Assembly (NCBI GenBank): GCA_029580855.1
Contig: JAKPQH010000055.1
Coordinates: forward strand, 1 to 64,000
Direction: 5' to 3'
Source: a bacterium
GTDB taxonomy: Bacteria > Methylomirabilota > Methylomirabilia > Methylomirabilales > 2-02-FULL-66-22
Length of the DNA: 64,000 nt
Part shown: positions 26,492-35,431 of the stretch, piece after piece
Layout of the letters: every line of letters begins with the position of its first letter
How positions within the stretch are numbered: the first letter of the stretch is position 1
Translations under genes and position numbers: made by a program
The notes under the pieces: model-generated
The model's database searches: none
Told to the model about the DNA's origin: nothing
Seen by the model: only the letters and a program-made list of their open reading frames with translations

Positions 26492-27606
26492 GCCGCCTCT
26501 CCCCACGGGCGCTGCGTGCCGGGGTAGGCCCGGAGGTCGCCCAGGTCGACCCGCAGCCGGGTCGAGACCCCCACGCCCATCCCCGGCAGGAGTCGCTGCG
26601 CGTCGGCCAGGACGGGGCGTCCGGCGCCGATGTCCAGCGCGTACCGGACGATGCCGCCCAGGAAGGTGCAGCGCTGGACGGTGCACGGCAGCTCCACGGC
26701 GCCCCCGGGTGCACCTGCGCCCAGCCGCACCCGTTCCGGCCGGACAAAGAGCGTGGCCGCCTCGTCGGCTCCGGGTGCCCAGGCCGAGTCCCCGCGGCGC
26801 ACCTCCAGGGCCGCGCCGGACGGAAGACGCACGCGAACGCGGTCCCCGCCCGCGCCGATCACCCAGGCGTCCAGGAAGTTCGCCCGCCCGAGAAAATCCG
26901 CCACGCCGACCGTCGCGGGCCACTCGTAGACCTCCGCCGGCGTGCCGACCTGGACGACCTGTCCGCGATACATCACGGCCAGCCGGTCGGAGATGGACAA
27001 CGCCTCCTCCTGGTCGTGGGTGACGTAGACCGTGGTGATCCCCGCCCGCTGCTGGATCTTTCGGATCTCCTCGCGCATGTAGACGCGCAGCTTGGCGTCC
27101 AGGTTCGAGAGCGGCTCGTCCAGCAGGAGCAGCCTGGGCCGGTACACCAGCGCCCGGGCCAGGGCGATACGCTGCTGTTGCCCGCCCGACAGCTGCCCCG
27201 GCCGGCGTTCCCCCAGGCCCGACAGCCCGACCAGCTCCAGGACCTCGGCCACGCGCCGCCGGACCTCTGCGTCGGGGGTGCGGCGCGCGCGCAGCCCGTA
27301 GGCCACATTCTCAAAGATCCGCATGTGGGGGTAGAGCGCGTAGCTCTGGAAGACCATCCCCAGGTTGCGCCGAAACGGAGGCAGCGCGGTGAAGTCCTGG
27401 CCCTCGAAGACAATCCGGCCGGCGGACGCCGTCTCCAGCCCGGCGATCAGCCGCAGTGTGGTGGTCTTGCCGCAGCCGCTGGGCCCGAGGAGCGTGAACA
27501 GCTCCCCCGCCTGCACCGCGAGCGACACGTCGCGCACCGCCGCCACGCGCTCGGCGGCGCCGCCGAACTCCTTGCAGAGCTTCTCGACGACGAGGGCCGC
27601 CGGCAT
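26488..27606 (-). CDS. ABC transporter ATP-binding protein (FbpC/PotA-like)
   Basis: 372 residues. Walker A GPSGCGKTT at residues 41-49, Q-loop VFQSYALYPH, signature LSGGQQQR, Walker B LLLLDEPLSNLD and H-loop VTHDQEE are all intact. A C-terminal TOBE-type domain follows (residues about 240-370). Energises import by the fused permease next to it. It lies 43 bases after the binding protein gene and overlaps the permease start by four bases. Confidence 0.93.
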   Translation of the reverse strand: MPAALVVEKLCKEFGGAAERVAAVRDVSLAVQAGELFTLLGPSGCGKTTTLRLIAGLETASAGRIVFEGQDFTALPPFRRNLGMVFQSYALYPHMRIFENVAYGLRARRTPDAEVRRRVAEVLELVGLSGLGERRPGQLSGGQQQRIALARALVYRPRLLLLDEPLSNLDAKLRVYMREEIRKIQQRAGITTVYVTHDQEEALSISDRLAVMYRGQVVQVGTPAEVYEWPATVGVADFLGRANFLDAWVIGAGGDRVRVRLPSGAALEVRRGDSAWAPGADEAATLFVRPERVRLGAGAPGGAVELPCTVQRCTFLGGIVRYALDIGAGRPVLADAQRLLPGMGVGVSTRLRVDLGDLRAYPGTQRPWGEAA

Positions 27607-27649
27607 CAGACGGGTGTTTCGCCGGCAACCGGACCGCGGGCCGAGCCGA

Positions 27650-28639
27650 TCATTTCGCGGCCATGATGTCGTCGAACTTCTTCAGATACCCCGCCTTCTC
27701 TCTGGCGGCCTTCTGCACGTCGTAATCGAAGAAGGCGATCTCGGCCGTGGGCTTGAGGCCCGGCGGCGGCGCGACGTCTTTTCTGACCGATCGCCGGAAG
27801 AAAGGCTTCCCCGCGGCGATGCCGTGGGCCTCCCGGGAGGTGATGAAGTCCAGGAAGAGCTTCGCGTTGTCCGGATTCGGGCCGCCCTTGATGATCCCGA
27901 CGGCGTCGAAGCGCAGGCCCGTTCCCTCGGCCGGGTGGATGGCCTCTACCGGGCGCCCTTCCCCCTTCAACTTGAAGACGTTCTCCTCGCCCGTGAGGCC
28001 GATGACAAACTCACCCGTCCCGACGCCTTGGTAGGCCAGCTTGGATGACGAGGTGATCGTGGCGTTCTTCACGATCTGCTGGATGAGCGGCCAGCCGTGG
28101 AGCTGGATCATCTGGGCGAGCTGCGCATAGGCCGACCCCGAGAGCGCCGGGTTCGCCATGATGATCTTGCCCTTCCATTTGGGGTCGCCTAGATCCTTCC
28201 AGGCCTTCGGGGCGTCGGCGGCCGGCACCAGCGACGTATTGACGATCAGCACCTGGAGCGGCATGCTGAAGCCGTAGAAGCGCCGCTGGGCGTCCTTCAG
28301 GTTGTTCGCGAAATCGGCATCGAACCTGGACGTGTAGGGCTGGAAGAGGTCGGCCATCTGCAGGAAGGATTCGTGGCTGGCGGCCAGGATGATGTCCCCT
28401 TGGGGTCGGGCCGCCTCGGCCTTGACCCGGGTGAAGAGCTGCCCCACCCCCGCCGAAATGATCTCCACGCGCACGTCGGGGTTGTGTTTGTTGAAGGCCT
28501 GGGCGAAGGCCTCGCCGAATTCCGCCGTGTCGGCGTTGTAGACGACGACCTTGCCGGCGGCCAGCGCGTCGGGGGGCCGGACCCCCCCGGCGACCAGGGC
28601 GAGTCCGAGAGCGGCCACGAGCGGAAAGCGCGGTGTCAT
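27650..28639 (-). CDS. Fe3+-type ABC transporter substrate-binding protein
   Basis: 329 residues from ATG 28639, which has GGAGG at good spacing. Sec signal in residues 1-24 (AAGLALVAGG...DALAA). The mature part begins KVVVYNADTAEFGEAFAQAF, the start of class II iron(III)/phosphonate-binding proteins. ALSGSAYAQLAQMIQ near residue 170 is the second-lobe motif. Ligand could be Fe3+, another metal complex, or a small anion; the Tyr pair that binds Fe3+ in FbpA is not obvious, so I leave it open. First gene of a three-gene importer operon. Confidence 0.9.
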   Translation of the reverse strand: MTPRFPLVAALGLALVAGGVRPPDALAAGKVVVYNADTAEFGEAFAQAFNKHNPDVRVEIISAGVGQLFTRVKAEAARPQGDIILAASHESFLQMADLFQPYTSRFDADFANNLKDAQRRFYGFSMPLQVLIVNTSLVPAADAPKAWKDLGDPKWKGKIIMANPALSGSAYAQLAQMIQLHGWPLIQQIVKNATITSSSKLAYQGVGTGEFVIGLTGEENVFKLKGEGRPVEAIHPAEGTGLRFDAVGIIKGGPNPDNAKLFLDFITSREAHGIAAGKPFFRRSVRKDVAPPPGLKPTAEIAFFDYDVQKAAREKAGYLKKFDDIMAAK

Positions 28640-28767
28640 GATGGGCCTCCTTCCTCCCTTCGGGTGGTTTCGCGGCGCGAAACGGAATGGATGTCGGGAC
28701 ACTGCCGTCTCGGCATGTGGTGCTCCGGGGATCTGCCCCGGCGGGTGCAGGGCGCGGTTGTTGCGCT

Positions 28768-28797
28768 ATGATTCCGCAATCGGAAGGCCTCTGTCAA
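28768..28797 (-). promoter_or_regulatory. Promoter of the iron-type ABC operon
   Basis: Minus strand TTGACA (28797-28792), 18-base spacer and AATCAT (28773-28768). The leader to the binding protein start is about 125 bases. Confidence 0.45.
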
Positions 28798-28828
28798 TGG
28801 AGAAGCGCCGGCACCGCACCCGCCATTC

Positions 28829-29758
28829 TCATGGGGCGACGGACGGCGGACGGGCGGGGCCCATCGTCTGCTGCAGCCGGATCTGATTCTGGCGTTCGCG
28901 CCGCTTGACGTCCAGGTACTCCACCTTTCCCATCTCGTGAAGCTGAGCGGGGTAACGCTCCATCAGGTCGTAGAACGCGTTGAGACGCGCCTCGAACCGG
29001 TGGGCGAGAGGGACGGCGCGCGTCTCCACAAATGCTAGCAGGACGAGATAGTAGCGCATGAGGTTGCGCTCGATGATGCCCTGCGCGCCCTTCACAAGGC
29101 CCGCGTGCCCGTCGGAACCGATGGGTTCGCGACTGAAGCCGACTTTGTCCCGCCCCATGGTCGCCAGATAAATCGCGGTGACCAGCTTGCTCGCGGCGCT
29201 CTGCTCGTACGAAGAGCGGAGGGCCACCACCGTCTTTCCCGCGACGCCGGCCGCCTCGAAGTCCATCTGGTGCGCCCGGGTTCCCATCAACCCCTGGAGC
29301 GCGCTGAGCGACGCGGCCACGTACTCGGACTGGCGCGCCCGCACCCTGAAGTGGTACGGCTGCTGCAACGCCGACTCGGGCGCCAGATAGCCCTTCCCGC
29401 CGATGTACAGCGTGATGAGCGGCTCCGCCTCATCCCCTTGGACGGTGCACGCCTTGATGTTCAAATTGAGCGGAATGAATTCGCACCAGGACGCGGGCTC
29501 GGTCACGGCGGCACGGAACGCCTGAAGCGGATGGTCCATGACGCCGAGGGCCTCGGCGTACACCACGTCCCCGCGTTCCTCGGACCGCACCTGGAGCGGG
29601 AATCCGAACGGCCCGCGCCGCGCCGCTTCCTGCAGCTCCTGGTAGTAACCGCGGAAGCGTTGCGGCACGGCCTCGCCGCCCCACGCCGCGCACCGAGAAA
29701 TGGCCAGGACCGCCGCCAGAAACGAGAGACCCACCCGGGACATCCGCAAGCCAGACAT
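28829..29758 (-). CDS. Secreted protein of unknown function
   Basis: 309 residues that I do not recognise. Residues 1-29 are a Sec signal (VGLSFLAAVLAISRCAAWGG), with a lone Cys that is not in a good lipobox. The body is mixed alpha/beta with an acid-rich, Arg-rich C-terminal helix (KRRERQNQIRLQQ). Two Cys (near residues 92 and 103) could form a disulfide. It has its own promoter and a short downstream gap to the iron-type operon promoter, so it is not clearly part of that operon. Probably periplasmic or outer-membrane-associated. Confidence 0.7.
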   Translation of the reverse strand: MSGLRMSRVGLSFLAAVLAISRCAAWGGEAVPQRFRGYYQELQEAARRGPFGFPLQVRSEERGDVVYAEALGVMDHPLQAFRAAVTEPASWCEFIPLNLNIKACTVQGDEAEPLITLYIGGKGYLAPESALQQPYHFRVRARQSEYVAASLSALQGLMGTRAHQMDFEAAGVAGKTVVALRSSYEQSAASKLVTAIYLATMGRDKVGFSREPIGSDGHAGLVKGAQGIIERNLMRYYLVLLAFVETRAVPLAHRFEARLNAFYDLMERYPAQLHEMGKVEYLDVKRRERQNQIRLQQTMGPARPPSVAP

Positions 29759-29843
29759 GGTGCCGGATTCCTGATCTGCAACCGGGGCGCCCGTCGTCGC
29801 GGAAGCCGCCGGCCGTGGACGCTGCGGGCGGCCCGGTGCGACA

Positions 29844-29872
29844 GATTCTCGAACGCTTGTGCCGCCCTGTCA
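29844..29872 (-). promoter_or_regulatory. Promoter for the secreted hypothetical gene
   Basis: Minus strand TTGACA (29872-29867), 17-base spacer and GAGAAT (29849-29844), about 80 bases before the start at 29758. Confidence 0.45.
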
Positions 29873-30008
29873 AGGCGGACATGCGGCGCCGAGCGGGTCG
29901 CGCGACCGTCACTGCCCGCCGCGGTGCGCCCAAAACCCCTTGCCGCGCCTCACTCCAGACGCTAGACTAACGCTCCAATCGCTCTCAATTGATCGAAGGA
30001 CACGCCCG

Positions 30009-30884
30009 ATGCCGTTTCGCGCCGACCCGACCAAGGAATACTACGAGATTCTGGGCCTCAAGGCCAGCGCCTCCACCGAAGAGATCCGGAAGGCGTACCG
30101 AAAACTGGCCCTCCACTACCACCCCGATCGAAACCGGGGCGACGCCACCGCCGAGGAGCGGTTCAAGGCCATCAGCGAGGCGTACGCGGTGCTGACCGAC
30201 CCCGAGAAACGCAGGCTGTACGATCTGTCCCGTGCCACCGGTGCGGGGGGGCGGGGTGAGCGGCAGGCAGAGCCGTGGGCCTACACCACCCAGGAAGATA
30301 TCCTGCGCGACCTTCTGCGCAACCGCGACGCCGCCGCCGTCTTCGAGGAGCTGACGCGCGAGTTTCAGCGGATGGGATTCCGTTTCGACGACAGCTTCGT
30401 CCGGCACATGTTTCTCGGCGGGCGCGGCGTCGTCTTCGGTGGGATCTTCTTTGGCGGCCCCTTTGGCGGCGGGCGGCACCGCAGGCGGGAAGGCTTCGGG
30501 ACCTTCGGCCCGCACGCCGACTCGTGGAGTCCACGGCTCGAGGACCGACCTGCCGGCACCAGGATCGGGGGAGGACGGTCGCCCGGCCTTTTTGCCCGCA
30601 TCGGCCGGGTGCTCCAGGGTGTCGGCCGGGTCGCGCGCCTGGCCCTGGGATCCGACCGGCGCGGCGCGGATCTGACCCAGGATTTCCTCATCACCCCGGC
30701 GGAAGCTCGGCAGGGCGCCAGAAAGCATTTCCGCTACTCCCGCGGCGGCGGCCTCGAAGAGGTCATCGTGGCCATCCCGGCGGGCGTCCGCCCGGGGACG
30801 AAGCTTCGTCTGCGCGGCAAGGGACTCCAGGGGGCGTCCGGACCCCCGGGCGACCTCTATCTGCGGATCCGGGTCGCGGAGTGA
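30009..30884 (+). CDS. DnaJ-domain co-chaperone (CbpA/DnaJ-like)
   Basis: 291 residues from ATG 30009, with GAAGGA upstream. J domain at residues 9-72 with the HPD motif at 38-40, which stimulates DnaK. A Gly/Phe-rich linker ([19 protein letters not shown]) spans about 140-160. The C-terminal domain (from about residue 217) resembles the substrate-binding DnaJ_C domain of CbpA. There is no Cys-rich zinc domain, so it is a type II/III J protein. The linker between about 160 and 215 is long and Arg/Gly-rich. Monocistronic by layout. Confidence 0.88.
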   Translation: MPFRADPTKEYYEILGLKASASTEEIRKAYRKLALHYHPDRNRGDATAEERFKAISEAYAVLTDPEKRRLYDLSRATGAGGRGERQAEPWAYTTQEDILRDLLRNRDAAAVFEELTREFQRMGFRFDDSFVRHMFLGGRGVVFGGIFFGGPFGGGRHRRREGFGTFGPHADSWSPRLEDRPAGTRIGGGRSPGLFARIGRVLQGVGRVARLALGSDRRGADLTQDFLITPAEARQGARKHFRYSRGGGLEEVIVAIPAGVRPGTKLRLRGKGLQGASGPPGDLYLRIRVAE

Positions 30885-31051
30885 CCTGGGAGGCGGGCGG
30901 CGCTCGGCTTTCAGCGGTCGGCCTCGGCAGCGACACCGCCGGCGGGTTTTTCCAACGGGGATACGTGTACCTGCTCCTGCGTGCGCGGGGTTGGAGTCTT
31001 CGGTGGTTTTCGGCTCTGAGGTGAACGCCGTTTGCTGACCGCTGAGCCCCC

Positions 31052-31213
31052 ATGGCCCCCTCGATCCACAAGACCGTCTGTCTCCACGACTCCCCCGACA
31101 CGCGCCGCATCCTGACCACGGACGCGGGCGGCCGCGACATCGATCTCCACGACTGCGGCACGCGAGGCGAGCGTCGTGTCGGGGTCGGGCGTGCCGTCGA
31201 GACACGGCCGTGA
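31052..31213 (+). CDS. Possible 53-residue ORF coupled to the acyl-ligase gene
   Basis: Short ORF beginning MAPSIHKTVC and ending in a TGA that overlaps the GTG of the next gene (GTGA). Third codon positions are G or C almost throughout, but there is no Shine-Dalgarno and no recognisable family. It may be a small coupled gene or the eroded end of a larger one. It lies in the 325-base gap between the DnaJ-like gene and the ligase; the rest of that gap shows nothing. Confidence 0.3.
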   Translation: MAPSIHKTVCLHDSPDTRRILTTDAGGRDIDLHDCGTRGERRVGVGRAVETRP

Positions 31214-33918
31214 GTCTCTTCGAGCGTTTCGAAGCCATGGCCGCCGCGCGGGTCGATCGGCTGGCCCTCCAGATCCGGGGGCCCGCGGGGTACCGGCGTC
31301 TCTCCTATGCGGATGTGGCGCGGCAGGCCCGACTGCTGGCCTCCGCGCTCGTCCGGACGGGCGTGACCCCGGGAGAGCGCGTGGCCCTGATGAGCGAGAA
31401 CCGGCCCGAGTGGGCCGTGGCCTATTTCGCGGTGACGGCCGCCGGCGGCACGGTCGTCCCGCTCGACCCGCAGCTCGGAGACGCCGAGGCGGCCAATGTC
31501 TTGCGACACGCCGGCTGCCGGATGGCGGTCGCCTCCGGCAAGCAGACGCCGCGCCTCCTCGCGGTTCGGCCGAACGGCGCGCCGCTGGCCCGGGTGGTGG
31601 ACCTGGACGCCGAGACGCACCGGGAGCGGACGCTGGCCTTCCAGGCCGTTCTGAAAAATCCGGACCCGGTGCCCGCGCCCCTCCCGCGGGTGGAGCGCGA
31701 CGCCCTGGCCTCGATCCTCTACACCTCGGGAACGACCGGCGTGCCCAAAGGCGTCATGCTGAGCCACGCGAATTTCCTGGCGAACGTCGAGAGCGTCATG
31801 AAGTTCCGGCTCGTCGACCCCGAGGACAACCTGCTGTCCGTCCTCCCGCTGCACCACGCCTTCCCATTCACGGTCCAGCTCATCCTGCTCTTCACGGGCG
31901 CGCGCATCACGTTTCCGCCTTCCCTCAGGGGTCCCGACCTGTTGGCCTGCATGCACGAGACGGGCGTGACGGTCCTGGTCGCGGTCCCGCAGCTCTTCTA
32001 TCTGCTGCACAAGGGGATCTTCGACCGGATCGGCCGGCGACCGCTGCTCGTGCGCGGGCTGCTCCGGCTCCTGCTGCGGCTCTCCGGCGCGCTGCGACCC
32101 AGCGGGATCAACCTGGGGCGGCTCGTCTTCGGCCAGGTCCACCGGCGCTTCGGCGGCAAGATCCGCATCATGGCCAGCGGCGGCGCCCGACTGGACCCGG
32201 TCATCGCGCGCGACTTTCTGGCCCTCGGCTTCCGCTTGACCGAAGGCTACGGCCTGACCGAGACCGCCCCCGTGGTGGCGTTCAATCCGCTGAACCGCGT
32301 CCGGCCGGGCTCCGTCGGCGTCCCGCTTCCCGGCGTGGAAGTGAAGATCGTCGACGCGGACGCCGACGGGGTCGGGGAGATCGCGATCCGCGGACCCAAC
32401 GTCATGCGCGGCTATTATCGGCTCCCCCAGGCCACGGCGGAGGCGATGCGGGACGGGTGGTTTCTTTCGGGCGATCTGGGATACCTCACGGCGGACGGCT
32501 ATCTCGTCATCACGGGCCGCGCCAAAGAGGTCATCGTCCTCAGCTCCGGCAAGAACATCTACCCGGAGGAGATCGAGGAGCAGTACCTCAAGAGCGCCTA
32601 CATCGAGGAGATCTGCCTGGTCCCCCAGACCGCCGACCGCGCTGGCGCCGCCGTGGAAGGCCTGCTGGCCCTGGTCCTGCCCGACCTGGCCGCTTTTCGC
32701 GCCAAAGGCCTGACCAACATCGCCGAGACGATCCGCTGGGACATGGAGAACGTCGGGCGGGATCTTCCGGCCTACAAGCGCCCCACGGGGCTCCGCATCG
32801 TCAAGGAGGGTTTCCCGCGGACGCGGCTGGGGAAGATCCAGCGCCACCTGGTTCTGCAACGGCTTCGCGGAGAGCTACCCGAAGCGGAGCGCCCCGCCCA
32901 GGCCGGGATGGCGGCGGAGATGGATCGGGCCGCGCAGGAAGACGAGGTGGGCCGCGCGGTTCTCGCCTATCTGCGGGATACGACGAAGAGACCGGTCGTC
33001 CGGCTCGACGACAACCTGGAGCTGGACCTCGGGCTGGACTCGCTGGCCCGCGTGGAGATGCTCGTCGCCCTGGAGACGCTGCTCGCCGTCACGATACCCG
33101 AGACCGTCGCCGAGCTCTTCACCGTGCGTGAGATCGTCGAGAACCTTCGCGCGCTCCGTGCCGGCGCGGGCGGCGGCCGCGACGCCCCGCGGCGGCGCAG
33201 CTGGACCGAGATCCTCGCCGAGACGCCCGCAGAGGTCGCCGCGATGATCGACGCCGGCAGCGGGCGCTCCGCCACGCTGATCACCGGATTTTCCCGCGGT
33301 GTCTGCATCGCCGTCCTGCGGGGAATCTACCGCCTCGAGGTCGAGGGGCTGGAACACGTGCCAAGCGCCGGGCCGTTTATCCTCGTCGCGAATCACGCCA
33401 GCTACTTCGACGCCTTCATCCTGGCAACCGCCCTGCCGTATCCGGTCGCGCAGCAGGTTTTCTATCTGGGTTTCGAGCGGTTTTTCCGCAACAAGGTTCT
33501 GGCCTGGTGGGCCCGCGGGGTCCGGGTGATCCCGGTGGACATGGACAACTATCTGGTGCGGGCACTCCAGGCGTCGGCCCGGATTCTGCGCGACGCCAGG
33601 GTCCTGTGTCTCTTCCCCGAGGGCGAGCGCTCCGCCGACGGCCGGGTCCGTCCCTTCCGCAAGGGAGCCGGGATCCTCGTCCGGGAACTCCGTTTCCCCG
33701 TGCTGCCCGCGCGAATCACCGGGGCGTTCGAGGCGTGGCCGCGCGGCCGGACCTGGCCGCGCTGCCACCCGATCCGCGTCCGGTTCGGGCCCCTGATCCC
33801 CGCCGCGGAACTCCTGGAGGGCGAGGGGCCCCGCGGTGCCGACGACGCCGAAACGGTGGTCGTGCGGCTGCGACATCGCGTCATGGCGCTGGGCGGGGAC
33901 GCGCCGGCGTCGGTCTAA
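31210..33918 (+). CDS. Three-domain AMP-ligase / ACP / PlsC acyltransferase
   Basis: 902 residues from GTG 31210. Residues 1-560 are an AMP-forming acyl ligase with the P-loop YTSGTTGVPKGVM near 171 and the GYGLTETAP region near 345. Residues about 585-655 are an acyl-carrier domain with phosphopantetheine Ser in LDLGLDSL near residue 612. Residues about 690-895 are a PlsC-type acyltransferase with NHASYFD near 729 and the FPEGERSADG motif near 805. It likely activates a fatty acid, loads it on its own carrier and transfers it to a lysophospholipid, extending the Aas/2-acyl-GPE acyltransferase theme. Aas itself lacks the in-built carrier domain. Confidence 0.88.
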   Translation: MSLFERFEAMAAARVDRLALQIRGPAGYRRLSYADVARQARLLASALVRTGVTPGERVALMSENRPEWAVAYFAVTAAGGTVVPLDPQLGDAEAANVLRHAGCRMAVASGKQTPRLLAVRPNGAPLARVVDLDAETHRERTLAFQAVLKNPDPVPAPLPRVERDALASILYTSGTTGVPKGVMLSHANFLANVESVMKFRLVDPEDNLLSVLPLHHAFPFTVQLILLFTGARITFPPSLRGPDLLACMHETGVTVLVAVPQLFYLLHKGIFDRIGRRPLLVRGLLRLLLRLSGALRPSGINLGRLVFGQVHRRFGGKIRIMASGGARLDPVIARDFLALGFRLTEGYGLTETAPVVAFNPLNRVRPGSVGVPLPGVEVKIVDADADGVGEIAIRGPNVMRGYYRLPQATAEAMRDGWFLSGDLGYLTADGYLVITGRAKEVIVLSSGKNIYPEEIEEQYLKSAYIEEICLVPQTADRAGAAVEGLLALVLPDLAAFRAKGLTNIAETIRWDMENVGRDLPAYKRPTGLRIVKEGFPRTRLGKIQRHLVLQRLRGELPEAERPAQAGMAAEMDRAAQEDEVGRAVLAYLRDTTKRPVVRLDDNLELDLGLDSLARVEMLVALETLLAVTIPETVAELFTVREIVENLRALRAGAGGGRDAPRRRSWTEILAETPAEVAAMIDAGSGRSATLITGFSRGVCIAVLRGIYRLEVEGLEHVPSAGPFILVANHASYFDAFILATALPYPVAQQVFYLGFERFFRNKVLAWWARGVRVIPVDMDNYLVRALQASARILRDARVLCLFPEGERSADGRVRPFRKGAGILVRELRFPVLPARITGAFEAWPRGRTWPRCHPIRVRFGPLIPAAELLEGEGPRGADDAETVVVRLRHRVMALGGDAPASV

Positions 33919-33939
33919 CCGCACCGAACCAAACTTTGC

Positions 33940-33967
33940 TTGACAAGAGCGAGCCTTCGCATATACA
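33940..33967 (+). promoter_or_regulatory. Promoter of the M20 peptidase/peptide ABC operon
   Basis: TTGACA (33940-33945), 16-base spacer and TATACA (33962-33967). The M20 start is 76 bases downstream. One of the best promoters in the window. Confidence 0.6.
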
Positions 33968-34042
33968 AACCAGGCCGAGGCGGATCCGCCTCGGTCGCCC
34001 ATCGGCACGCCTGTCGCCCGCTTCATTCTCCGTGGAGGATGT

Positions 34043-35389
34043 ATGCAGGACATCTTTCGCTATGTGGACCGGCATCGCGACCGCTTCATGACCGAGCTGT
34101 GCGCGCTGGTCCGGCAGCCCAGCATCAGCGCGCAGAACGTGGGCGTCGCGGAGTGCGCGGCGTTGCTCGCCTCCCAGCTGGAGGCGATCGGCGTCACCGC
34201 CCGGATCCTGCCCACGGCCGGCCACCCGGTCGTCTTCGGCGAGGTGCGGGCGCCCGGCGCCGCGCGCACCCTTCTGATCTACGGCCACTACGACGTCCAG
34301 CCGCCCGAGCCGCTGGAGCTCTGGAAGACGCCGCCCTTCGAGCCCACCCTGAAGGACGGGCGTCTTTGGGGCCGCGGGACGGGGGACAACAAAGGGCAGC
34401 TCTTCGCCCACGTGAAGGCCGTCGAGTCCGTGCTCCGGGCCGCCGGGACGCTCCCCGTCAACGTGAAATTCCTCTTCGAGGGCGAGGAGGAGGTCAGCAG
34501 CCATTGTCTGCGCGGCTTCATCGAGGCCAACAGGCCCCTGCTGGCCGCGGACTACGCCTTCTGCTCCGACGGGCCCATGCTGCCCAACGATCAACCCACC
34601 ATCCTCTTCGGTGTCCGCGGCATCCTGGGCGTGGAGGTGTCGTTCCAGGGAGCCAACAGGGACGTGCATTCCGGGAACCTGGGCCCCTTCGTGCCGGCGC
34701 CCGCCTGGCGGCTGGTTCACTTCCTGAGCACACTGCGGGATGCCGAGGGGCGGATCCGGATCCAGGGCTTCGCCGACGCCGTGGTGCCCCCGTCGGCGCA
34801 GGAGCGCGAGGCGCTGCGCAGGATGCCGTTCGACCCGGTCGCCCTGACGGGGCTGGGGCTCCCGCCGGCCGCCCCCGGCGACGGGCCGGCCTACTTCGAG
34901 CGGTTGATGTTTGAGCCGGCCCTGAACATCAACGGCCTGACCAGCGGTTACCAGGGCCGCGGGTCCAAGACCATCGTCCCGCACCGCGCGTCGGCAAAGA
35001 TCGATATGCGGCTGGTGGTGAATCAGGACCCGGACGATATCTTCGAGAAATTTGTCGCCCACGCCAAGGCGCACGGATTCAACGACGCCCGGATCGAGCG
35101 GCGGGGGGGGTTCTACCCTTCGCGGACCCCGCTCGATCATCCCCTGGGCGCTGCCGCCGCCCGGGCCGTCCGCCGAGGGTTCGGGAAAGAGCCGGTCCTG
35201 CAGCCCTGCATGGGCGGCAGCGACCCCGATTACTATTTCACCCGCGTGCTCGGAATCCCGCGGGTCAACGTGCCGTACGCCCCCCACGACGAGAACAACC
35301 ACGCTCCAAACGAGAGCATCACGGTGGAAGGCTTTTACGCCGGCATCAAGACGACGGCTGCGCTGCTGTACGAGGTGGCGGCCCTGTAA
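34043..35389 (+). CDS. M20 family metallopeptidase (dipeptidase-like)
   Basis: 448 residues from ATG 34043, preceded by TGGAGGATG. Metal ligand motif YGHYDVQPP near residue 76, GTGDNKG near 112, EGEEE near 150 and NNHAPNES near 420: the M20 zinc-peptidase set is complete. The lid domain is in the middle. It hydrolyses dipeptides or N-acyl amino acids in the cytoplasm. The next gene (42 bases on) is a peptide-type binding protein, so it likely processes what that ABC system imports. Confidence 0.92.
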   Translation: MQDIFRYVDRHRDRFMTELCALVRQPSISAQNVGVAECAALLASQLEAIGVTARILPTAGHPVVFGEVRAPGAARTLLIYGHYDVQPPEPLELWKTPPFEPTLKDGRLWGRGTGDNKGQLFAHVKAVESVLRAAGTLPVNVKFLFEGEEEVSSHCLRGFIEANRPLLAADYAFCSDGPMLPNDQPTILFGVRGILGVEVSFQGANRDVHSGNLGPFVPAPAWRLVHFLSTLRDAEGRIRIQGFADAVVPPSAQEREALRRMPFDPVALTGLGLPPAAPGDGPAYFERLMFEPALNINGLTSGYQGRGSKTIVPHRASAKIDMRLVVNQDPDDIFEKFVAHAKAHGFNDARIERRGGFYPSRTPLDHPLGAAAARAVRRGFGKEPVLQPCMGGSDPDYYFTRVLGIPRVNVPYAPHDENNHAPNESITVEGFYAGIKTTAALLYEVAAL

Positions 35390-35431
35390 GCCGACGGGCG
35401 GGCGTAACGCCCGGCAAAGGAGGAGGATCCC

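Noticed and set aside
24530-26527. 665-residue plus-strand open frame
   Set aside because: Antisense of the ABC permease; composition is His/Arg/Asp-rich as typical for a reverse-complement frame.
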